Source of the DNA: a bacterium
Lineage (GTDB): Bacteria; Verrucomicrobiota; Kiritimatiellia; UBA8416
Length of the DNA stretch: 5,219 nt
NCBI GenBank assembly: GCA_020048935.1
Contig: JAIFLS010000034.1
Coordinates: 1-5,219, forward strand
Direction of reading: 5' to 3'
Positions 1 to 5,219 of this stretch are shown here, piece after piece. Position numbers and translations under genes: made by a program. A model generated the notes under the pieces. That model saw only the letters and a list, made by a program, of their open reading frames with translations. It was not told the origin of the DNA and ran no database searches. Position 1 is the stretch's first letter. Each line of letters begins with the position of its first letter.

Positions 1-383
1 TATTGTTCGGACTGCTGCCCGTGGTGAATCATTACGGCCGGCTGCTGCGGACCAAGACGCTGATGATCATGAGCATCATCCTGTACGGGGTCTGGAGTCT
101 GGGCTCCGTCGATTGGGCGGTTCCGCTGCTGGCCGCGATCCTGGTCTTTACGGTGGTTTTTGCGGGCACGGGGGGCGAGCAGCGGCTGACGCTTGCGCAT
201 CGGCGCATGGTGCTGCTGGCGATACCGGCGGCGACGCTGATGGTGCTGGCGAATCTGACCGGTATGTTCCGGTTTGTCTATGGGCCGTTCCTGGCTGCCG
301 TACTGGCACCGCTGCTTTTCGGGGTGGTGGTGCAGCTTGGCGACGGGCATACCGGCTGGCGCTGGTCTGCCCGGCAGCTTGGT

Positions 384-412
384 GTGGCGCTAGTGGCGCT
401 AGGTGGCGCTAG
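384..412 (+). repeat. short tandem repeat with frame-breaking 10-bp duplication
   Basis: GTGGCGCTA occurs at 384-392, 393-401 and 403-411, with an extra G at 402. Read another way, GTGGCGCTAG at 393-402 is exactly repeated at 403-412. The 9-bp periodicity is in phase and encodes Val-Ala-Leu repeats inside a membrane segment; the 10-bp step (or the single extra G) shifts the frame by one. The pattern is typical of slipped-strand replication in a repeat. Confidence 0.85.
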
Positions 413-704
413 TCGCCGTGCTGGCTGAGCCAGTGCTGATGCGGCGTGCCGCCGATGCGGGCAGCCTGCTGCTGCTGTCGGGCGGTGTGCTGCTGACGGT
501 ATGGATCGGCATCGGTGTCATTTCGCGGCGTCCGCATGCAACGGGGGGTGGGGCTGCGTTTGCAACGGTCGTGATGGCGATTGTGCTGACGGCCATCGGC
601 CAGTATTATCAGGTGCTGGGGCTCTGGCGGCCGTTGCTCTGGGCGGACGTATACGGGCGCGAGGCGGATGTGCTGATGCCTGTGCGACAATGGGTTCAAC
701 CGTC

Positions 705-711
705 GGAAAGG
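705..711 (+). promoter_or_regulatory. ribosome binding site for the acyltransferase
   Basis: GGAAAGG lies 5 bases before the ATG at 717. It favours that ATG over the in-frame GTG at 711, which overlaps the Shine-Dalgarno stretch itself. It sits within the last codons of the preceding membrane protein gene, consistent with translational coupling. Confidence 0.5.
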
Positions 712-716
712 TGAAC

Positions 717-1814
717 ATGCAGGTTCTGGAACTGGATACAGGAAAGACGTCGCAACGCCGTTTTGCCGCTTTGACGGCGCGCGTTTACGCCACCGATCCG
801 TTCTTCATTCCAGATACCCCTGGCGCGGCGGCGGCGGCCTTGGCGGATCCGGCGTATATCGATCGCCAGGCGGCGTTCATGGTCGAGCAGGATGGTGATG
901 TGCGTGCGCGTTGCGTAGCGCGTCTTGCTGAAGCGCCGGATACGGGCACGATCGGCTTTTTTGAAGCGCTCAACGATGTTGAGGCCTGTCGGCTGCTGCT
1001 GGCGGCAGCGGAGGGCTGGTTGCGCTCACGCGGGGTCAATCGTGTGCTCGGGCCGATGGATGGTGACACCTGGCATCGCTACCGGTTTGCCGTCGAGCCG
1101 CTGCAGGCCGCTCCCTTCCTGAAGGAGCCGTGGAACCCGGCCTACTATTCCGCGTTGTGGGAGGCCTGCGGCTATACCGTTGCCGACCGTTACCTGTCCA
1201 CGCGCATTGTCAACCCGGCGGATGCGGCGGCCAACCTGGCGCCTTATCAGCGGCGGATCCGCCGGCAGGGCTATACCTTCCGGCCGCTTGATGCCAGCCG
1301 GCTGGCAGACGAACTCACGTTGATGTATCGCCTGTCGGTGCAGATCTTTGCCGGCAACCGCCATTACACGCCGATCCCGCTGGATTCCTTCCTGCAACTG
1401 TACGACGGGATCAGGCCTCTGCTGGTGCCCGGACTTTGCCAGTTCTGCTGTGCGCCGGACGGCAGCGTGGCGGGGTTCGTGTTCTGCTATCCCGATTATG
1501 CCGATGCCGTGCGCGCCATGCGGGGGCGGCGTGATTGGCTGGCGAAAGTGCGATTCCTGCGGGGGCGCCGCCGCGCCACGCGCGTCTGCATCAAATCGCT
1601 CGGTTGTTTGCCAGCCTATCGCGGGACCGGCGTCGGGCCCGCCCTGATGGGGCTGGCGTTTGAACAGACGGTGGCCAGCGGCTATGGTGAGGCGTTGATG
1701 TGTCTCATGCACGAGGTGAACGACTCGCGGCGGTTGGACGGTGGCACGTCCGAACCGTTCCGGCAATACGTACTGTTCGAGAAGTGGCTTGTACATGCAG
1801 CAGGGGTATCATGA
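717..1814 (+). CDS. GNAT-fold acyltransferase (365 aa), substrate unknown
   Basis: This intact gene encodes a probable cytoplasmic acyl-CoA-dependent transferase. The N-terminal half (residues about 18-160) carries the ARVYATDPFFIPD, IGFFEALND (79-87), AAEGWLRSRGV, VLGPMDG and WNPAYYSALWEACGY blocks that I associate with a family of about 370-residue, GNAT-related proteins usually annotated only as hypothetical or N-acetyltransferase. The C-terminal half holds a GNAT motif A: LPAYRGTGVGPAL at residues 298-310, whose R-G-x-G-x-G stretch is the acyl-CoA pyrophosphate loop in this superfamily. A typical closing QYVLFEKWL block follows. The in-frame open region extends upstream to 501, but the ATG at 717 has a good ribosome site and begins directly after the preceding stop. 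The stop TGA overlaps the ligase ATG (ATGA at 1811-1814), so the two are translationally coupled. The ligase and UbiA-like neighbours suggest transfer of a fatty acyl or similar group, but nothing in the sequence fixes the substrate. Confidence 0.8.
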   Translation: MQVLELDTGKTSQRRFAALTARVYATDPFFIPDTPGAAAAALADPAYIDRQAAFMVEQDGDVRARCVARLAEAPDTGTIGFFEALNDVEACRLLLAAAEGWLRSRGVNRVLGPMDGDTWHRYRFAVEPLQAAPFLKEPWNPAYYSALWEACGYTVADRYLSTRIVNPADAAANLAPYQRRIRRQGYTFRPLDASRLADELTLMYRLSVQIFAGNRHYTPIPLDSFLQLYDGIRPLLVPGLCQFCCAPDGSVAGFVFCYPDYADAVRAMRGRRDWLAKVRFLRGRRRATRVCIKSLGCLPAYRGTGVGPALMGLAFEQTVASGYGEALMCLMHEVNDSRRLDGGTSEPFRQYVLFEKWLVHAAGVS

Positions 1815-3358
1815 ACCAAGCGTGCCACAATATTCTCGTTTATCTGCAGGATACGGCGCGGCGGGTGCCGGAGCGTCCGGCCTTGATCATGCCGGATGGC
1901 AGCATGGTCGATTATGCCGGGCTCTGGGATCGCGTGTGCCGTGTGTCGGCCGGCTTGCAGCGCGAGGGGCTGCGGGCGGGCAACCGTCTGGTGGTGATGA
2001 TCCCGATGTCGATCGATCTCTACATCGTCCTGCTCGCGATCATCAAGACCGGGGCGGTGGCGGTTTTTGTCGATCCCTGGATGACGATGCGCAAGATCGC
2101 GCAGTTCGCCGCCTTTGCCGAGCCCGCCGGGTTCGCGGGAATCGGGCGCAGCCATCTGCTGCGTCTGCTGGCGCCGGTGCTGCGGCGGTTGCCGCTGACT
2201 GTGACCACGTCCCGTCGACTCGGCGTTTTCCCGGCGCGGCTGACGATGGCAGAGCTGCTGCAGAACGCCCCGGATGCGGCGGTCTGGCAGCCGGAAAGCC
2301 CGGAGTCGCCGGCGTTGATCACCTTTACCAGTGGTTCAAGCGGGGTCCCGAAGGGGGCCAATCGCACGCACGGTTTCCTGGCGGCGCAGTATGCCGCGCT
2401 GTGCCGCGAATACCAGTATGCCGATACCGATGTGGACATGCCGATGTTCCCCGTGTTCGCGTTGCGTAACCTGGCCGACGGGATCACGTCGGTCATTCCC
2501 GACATGGACTTTCGTCGTGTTTCCGAGGTCAACGGCGAGCGCCTGCTGGCGCAGATCGCGCGGCATGGCGTGAGCACCTGCACGGCGTCGCCGCCCTTTG
2601 TGGAGCGACTGGTCCAGGCGGTCACCGCGACCGGTCGGGATCCATGCCTGCGGCGTGTCCTGACCGGCGGGGCCGTGTCCTGACCGGCGGGGCCCCGGTC
2701 CCGGATGCGATGCTGCAGCGCTGGCAGGCGGCTTTGCCGGATACGGAGATCACGGTGGTTTACGGGTCGACGGAAGCCGAGCCGGTGGCTTCGATGTCGC
2801 TACCCGAGCGGCTGGCGGTTGCGGGCAAGGGCTACTGTACCGGCAAGCCTGTCGAGGGGTTGTCGGCCCGGCTGGTGCGCATTACCTGCGAACCGCTGGT
2901 CTTCCGTACATGGGCGGAACTGGACGTTCCCGCAGGCGGCATCGGGGAGCTGATCGTTTCCGGTGCGCATGTCTGCCGCGACTATTTCCGCAATCCGGAG
3001 GCGGTGACCGGGAACAAGCTCATCGACGGCGAGGGTGCTTGCTGGCATCGTATGGGGGATACCGGCTATTTCGACAAAGCGGGGCGTTTCTGGCTCACAC
3101 GCGCAGCTTGTCGAAGCTCAAGTCGCCGCATTGGCACCCAGTGCCAATCGAATAGCCGCCCTCGATGTGGACAGACAGTTGGTGATTGTCGTGCAGGGAG
3201 AGGCGGTGCCTGGCTTGGTAGAGCAGCTTCGGGATTCCGGAATTCCGGTCGACCGACTGATCTTCACGCGCACACCGCTGCCGCTCGATCCGCGGCACCA
3301 GTCCAAGATCGATTATGATACCCTTCGGCAGCGCATCCAGAAAGCGATGAAGTTATAG
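1811..3358 (+). pseudogene. OleC-like AMP-forming acyl ligase/synthetase, broken by two frame lesions
   Basis: Members of this superfamily adenylate a carboxylate with ATP; OleC proteins act on beta-hydroxy fatty acids in long-chain olefin or beta-lactone synthesis. The N-terminal part (1811-2683, 290 residues) includes the A3 P-loop TFTSGSSGVPKG (residues 171-182) and the OleC-like VFALRNLADGITSVIPDMD block. Reading stops at TGA 2681-2683, inside the second copy of a 20-bp duplication. Downstream in another frame come VLTGGAPVPDAM, the A5 motif YGSTEAEPVA (2761-2790) and the A7 motif MGDTGYFDKAGRFW (about 3052-3093). The tail, HAQLVEAQVAALAP through LPLDPRHQSKIDYDTLRQRI, lies in the original frame from about 3098 to the TAG at 3356. 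The A8 segment normally between GRFW and the tail is absent. Translation starts at ATG 1811 (AGGGG at 1802-1806), overlapping the acyltransferase stop. As written, the product lacks the C-terminal half and should be inactive. OleC-like membership is recognised from motif style; other fatty acyl-AMP ligases remain possible. Confidence 0.8.
2654..2694 (+). repeat. exact 20-bp tandem duplication inside the ligase gene
   Basis: The 20-base unit beginning GTGTCCTGACCGG occupies 2655-2674 and again 2675-2694, with one extra matching C at 2654. Both copies encode VLTGGA, in different frames. Because 20 is not a multiple of 3, the second copy presents its TGA (2681-2683) in frame and ends translation. 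Deleting one copy restores an uninterrupted frame into the A5 and A7 motifs. Confidence 0.95.
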
Positions 3359-3367
3359 CCGAACGAT

Positions 3368-3410
3368 GCGGCGATTATAGCGAATAATCTCCGCGCATTG
3401 TGCGGCGATT
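3368..3410 (+). promoter_or_regulatory. imperfect inverted repeat with a second copy of the left arm
   Basis: GCGGCGATTAT (3368-3378) pairs with ATAATCTCCGC (3384-3394) with a single C/T mismatch and a 5-base loop. GCGGCGATT then recurs at 3402-3410 and can pair with the same right arm (3386-3394, one mismatch, 7-base loop). The two hairpins are mutually exclusive. There is no run of T after either, so an intrinsic terminator is unlikely; an operator or a leader switch is possible. The function is inferred, while the repeats are directly visible. Confidence 0.5.
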
Positions 3411-3414
3411 GTGC

Positions 3415-3443
3415 TTGTTGCAATGGGCAAATCGGGTTATGTT
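3415..3443 (+). promoter_or_regulatory. weak sigma70-type promoter candidate for fic
   Basis: TTGTTG (3415-3420) and TATGTT (3438-3443) are separated by 17 bases, partially matching the -35 and -10 consensus, about 20 bases before the fic start. The match is poor enough to be chance. The argument for it is position: it lies after the ligase stop, in the only gap, before a gene that looks inserted. Confidence 0.25.
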
Positions 3444-3463
3444 TCGGAAAAACAAGGAACAAA

Positions 3464-4573
3464 ATGTTTATCCATGAGCAAACGGAATGGCCGAATTTCA
3501 GATGGGATGAAGCGGGCCTCGCCTCGTTATTAGCGCAAGTGCGGCATTGCCAGGGTTTGCTGTTGGGGCGGATGGCCTCACTGGGCTTTGATCTCCAGCA
3601 AGAGGCATCGCTGCTAATAAGGACGCAGGATGCCGTCAGTACGTCGAGAATCGAAGGGGAAATCCTCAATACGGCTTCGGTACGCTCTTCGCTGGCAAGA
3701 CAACTAGGATTGGAGATTGCAGGGGCGATTCCGTCCGAGCGCACGGTTGACGGTTTGGTGGAAGTCCTGATTGATGCAACAAGAAACTACGCGGAACCAT
3801 TGTCGGAAGAACGTCTATTCGGATGGCATGCGGCGTTGTTCCCAGCCGGCAGAAGCGGTATGCACCGCATTACGGTTGGCGATTGGCGGAACGACGAGAA
3901 AGGCCCCATGCAGGTTGTCTCCGGACCTTTAGGGAGGCAGAAGGTTCACTTTCAAGCGCCAGGTCATGCGAGGCTGCACACAGAGATGAGGCGGTTCCTG
4001 ATATGGTTTAATGCCCCGGATCGCACCGACCCGGTAATGAAATCAGCAATAGCACATTTTTACTTTGTCACGCTTCATCCGTTCGATGATGGAAATGGAC
4101 GGATTGCGCGGGCAATTGGCGACATGCAATTGGCAAGATCCGAAAAGACGGAATTTCGTTTTTACAGCATGTCCGCACAGATTCAAAGAGAGAAGAACAC
4201 GTATTATGACACGCTGGAGAGTTGCCAGAAGGGCACATTGGATCTATCGGCTTGGATAGCGTGGTATCTGCATTGCCTTATGCGTGCGGTAGAAGCGGCG
4301 GAATCGATTCTGCTTTCGGTTACCGGAAAGGCATCGTTCTGGAGGCACCATGCGAGTGTATCGCTGAATGATCGGCAGAGCACTATGCTGAATCGCCTGC
4401 TGGATGGCTTTGATGGTAAGCTGACATCGAGCAAATGGGCTAAAATAGCCAAATGCTCGCAGGATACGGCGCAGCGGGATATCAATGACCTCATCGCAAA
4501 AAGCATTCTTGAGAAATCAGCGGCCAGCGGTCGAAGTACCAATTATGAACTCATTCAGGGTAAAGACCGATGA
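3464..4573 (+). CDS. Fic family protein, class II with DUF4172-type N-terminus and C-terminal winged helix (369 aa)
   Basis: Fic enzymes usually transfer AMP from ATP to a hydroxyl of a target protein. The catalytic loop HPFDDGNGRIAR is complete at residues 205-216, with catalytic His205, the Asp at 209 for magnesium and Arg213. The N-terminal region, with WPNFRWDEAGLASLL and GLLLGRMASLGF, resembles DUF4172. TSRIEG at residues 60-65 fits the inhibitory [S/T]xxxE[G/N] motif, with Glu64 the expected self-inhibiting residue, so this is a self-contained class II protein that needs no separate antitoxin. Residues about 299-365 look like a winged-helix module (LNDRQSTMLNRLLD, then AQRDINDLIAKSILEK). 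The ATG at 3464 follows AAGGA at 5 bases, and the length is normal for the family. Composition differs from the neighbours: hand-counted rows gave 53% and 42% GC, against 55-70% in ligase and UbiA-like rows. It seems inserted into the operon. Its stop overlaps the next ATG. The target is unknown. Confidence 0.92.
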   Translation: MFIHEQTEWPNFRWDEAGLASLLAQVRHCQGLLLGRMASLGFDLQQEASLLIRTQDAVSTSRIEGEILNTASVRSSLARQLGLEIAGAIPSERTVDGLVEVLIDATRNYAEPLSEERLFGWHAALFPAGRSGMHRITVGDWRNDEKGPMQVVSGPLGRQKVHFQAPGHARLHTEMRRFLIWFNAPDRTDPVMKSAIAHFYFVTLHPFDDGNGRIARAIGDMQLARSEKTEFRFYSMSAQIQREKNTYYDTLESCQKGTLDLSAWIAWYLHCLMRAVEAAESILLSVTGKASFWRHHASVSLNDRQSTMLNRLLDGFDGKLTSSKWAKIAKCSQDTAQRDINDLIAKSILEKSAASGRSTNYELIQGKDR

Positions 4574-5219
4574 ACACGAAAAACGATAATCTGACGCTGG
4601 AAAGTCCGTTCAGCAGGCGGCTCAAAGCCTTTCTGGACGAACGGTTCCCCTTGTTCAGTCACATCAGTATGGTGGTGATCTATTTCCTGGCCAACCAATT
4701 CCTGGCACAGGTGCTGGGACGCCCGGGCGAGGCTTTCCAGATCGGCTGGTTCACGCCGGTCGGCATGCTGTTCCTGTTCTGCATCTTCTTCCATCTGCGA
4801 GTATTCGATGAGCACAAGGACTATGCCCTGGATATTGTGCATTATCCGGATCGCATCCTTTCGCGCGGCCTGATCACCCTGACGCACCTGAAGATCCTGG
4901 GCGGTGTGGCGATCACGGTTGAGCTTTGCTGCGCCCTGTTCAGCGGCTTTGATGCCGTGATGGCCGTCGGGATTGCCGTCCTTTTCTCCTGGATCATGCT
5001 GCATGAGTTCTTTGTCCCGCGCTGGTTGCGGGCCCATTTCATCCTCTATGCCATCGCGCATATGCTGATCATGCCGCTGCTGACGGCCACCATCTTCAGC
5101 TTCACCATGAAACGTCCTTTCTGGGAGGCCCCCTGGCTTTTCTGGGTCTATGCGGTGGCGGACTTCTTCGCGTTTTCAAACTGGGAGATCTCGCGCAAGA
5201 TCCGCATGCCCGAGGATGA
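4570..5219 (+). CDS. UbiA-family prenyltransferase-like membrane protein, 3'-truncated by the window
   Basis: UbiA-family enzymes attach isoprenyl chains to aromatic or other acceptors in the inner membrane, using magnesium-bound diphosphates. The 216 visible residues begin at ATG 4570 and remain open at the window end. Residues 77-88, RVFDEHKDYALD, form the Asp-rich first motif (D80, D84, D88), followed by YPDRILSRGLITL, a block typical of a UbiA subfamily distinct from classical 4-hydroxybenzoate transferases. About six hydrophobic segments are visible, including HISMVVIYFLANQFL, PVGMLFLFCIFF, AVGIAVLFSWIML and FILYAIAHMLIMPLL. The last visible block, NWEISRKIRMPED, matches the R-K-x-R-x-P region I expect at the second substrate site of this subfamily. 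AGGG (4557-4560) lies 9 bases upstream inside fic, and the ATGA overlap implies coupling to fic translation. Composition returns towards that of the ligase region. The acceptor and prenyl donor cannot be deduced, and a non-prenyltransferase role is possible. Confidence 0.8.
   Translation, partial: MNTKNDNLTLESPFSRRLKAFLDERFPLFSHISMVVIYFLANQFLAQVLGRPGEAFQIGWFTPVGMLFLFCIFFHLRVFDEHKDYALDIVHYPDRILSRGLITLTHLKILGGVAITVELCCALFSGFDAVMAVGIAVLFSWIMLHEFFVPRWLRAHFILYAIAHMLIMPLLTATIFSFTMKRPFWEAPWLFWVYAVADFFAFSNWEISRKIRMPED

Larger units (their letters stand above)
1..714 (+). pseudogene. polytopic membrane protein, 5'-truncated by the window and frameshifted
   Basis: The gene enters from the left edge, so its true start is not visible (the first complete codon is TTG at position 3). 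It reads in one frame to a TGA at 426-428, while the natural continuation lies in another frame from about position 403 to the TGA at 712-714. Joined, about 233 residues are visible, rich in hydrophobic stretches: roughly seven candidate membrane segments, for example around LMIMSIILYGVWSL, AVPLLAAILVFTVVFA, MVLLAIPAATLMVL, FLAAVLAPLLFGVVV and LLLLSGGVLLTVWIGIGV. The shift falls in a GTGGCGCTA-type repeat at 384-412, and deleting one 10-bp copy restores the frame. I do not recognise the family; a lipid or isoprenoid membrane enzyme would fit the neighbours, but that is inference. The stop lies 2 bases before the acyltransferase start, which indicates one operon. Unless the lesion is an assembly error, the product loses its last three or so membrane segments. 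Confidence 0.65.
3359..3463 (+). other. intergenic leader between ligase and fic
   Basis: This 105-bp spacer is the only sizeable gap in the window. It holds the competing inverted repeats described separately, a weak promoter candidate and the fic ribosome binding site AAGGA (3454-3458, 5 bases before the ATG). I found no small antitoxin-like ORF in it: the ATG at 3366 runs only four codons (MRRL) to a TAG. Confidence 0.7.

Noticed and set aside
501..716. Upstream extension of the acyltransferase frame
   Set aside because: It overlaps the membrane protein tail; the translation there is low-complexity Gly/Ala/Cys-rich and the ribosome site supports the ATG at 717.
1026..1796. Long open frame on the - strand (256 codons)
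   Set aside because: It lies opposite the acyltransferase, which has recognisable GNAT motifs; the - strand product has no recognisable domain and is a by-product of high GC.
1682..2155. Open - strand frame spanning the acyltransferase/ligase junction
   Set aside because: It overlaps two recognised genes and has no domain or ribosome site of its own.
3237..3248. Perfect 12-bp palindrome CCGGAATTCCGG
   Set aside because: It lies within the ligase coding tail (DSGIPV) with ordinary codons; a chance palindrome is enough to explain it.
2644..3318. Separate 224-codon gene
   Set aside because: It is the out-of-frame continuation of the ligase (A5 and A7 motifs), and its last part after about 3095 is read in the wrong frame.
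3368..3394. Rho-independent terminator after the ligase
   Set aside because: The stem is AT-rich near the loop, and no T run follows the right arm.
3359..3463. FicA-type antitoxin gene expected upstream of a Fic toxin
   Set aside because: No suitable small ORF exists there, and the inhibitory TSRIEG motif is already inside the Fic protein, so a separate antitoxin is not expected.
4555..5061. Open - strand frame of 168 codons opposite the UbiA-like gene
   Set aside because: The polar, His/Gln/Asp-rich translation is the usual mirror of a membrane protein; the + strand frame carries the UbiA motifs.

Overview
The window is a high-GC bacterial chromosome segment, probably from a proteobacterium. 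The phylum is judged from base composition, tight operon spacing and protein style only, and the species is not identified. All real genes lie on the + strand. The layout is: the 3' part of a polytopic membrane protein gene (1-714, frameshifted); a 365-residue GNAT-type acyltransferase (717-1814, intact); an OleC-like AMP-forming acyl ligase (1811-3358, broken by two lesions); a 105-bp spacer with competing inverted repeats; a class II Fic protein with a DUF4172-type N-terminus (3464-4573, intact); and the start of a UbiA-family membrane prenyltransferase (4570 to the window end, open).

The membrane protein, acyltransferase, ligase and UbiA-like genes look like one lipid or isoprenoid-type biosynthetic operon. 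The first three abut or overlap (GTGA and ATGA junctions), have similar composition, and are of types expected to handle acyl-CoA or acyl-AMP substrates at the membrane. No pathway product can be named, because the rest of the cluster lies outside the window. The Fic gene sits between the ligase and the UbiA-like gene. It is visibly less GC-rich, is preceded by the only sizeable intergenic gap, and carries its own ribosome binding site. It nevertheless overlaps the UbiA-like start by ATGA. It therefore looks like a later insertion that now couples translation of the downstream gene to its own.

The most notable signal is damage. The membrane protein gene is frameshifted by an exact 10-bp tandem duplication. 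The ligase gene is frameshifted by an exact 20-bp tandem duplication, and again about 400 bp later at a point where the conserved A8-type segment also seems to be missing. Removing one copy of each duplication restores the frame exactly, and the reading frames are otherwise clean. The damage is thus either very recent (slippage, possibly reversible) or an assembly artefact. The acyltransferase and Fic genes are undamaged. No RNA genes, CRISPR arrays, insertion sequences or convincing rho-independent terminators were seen.
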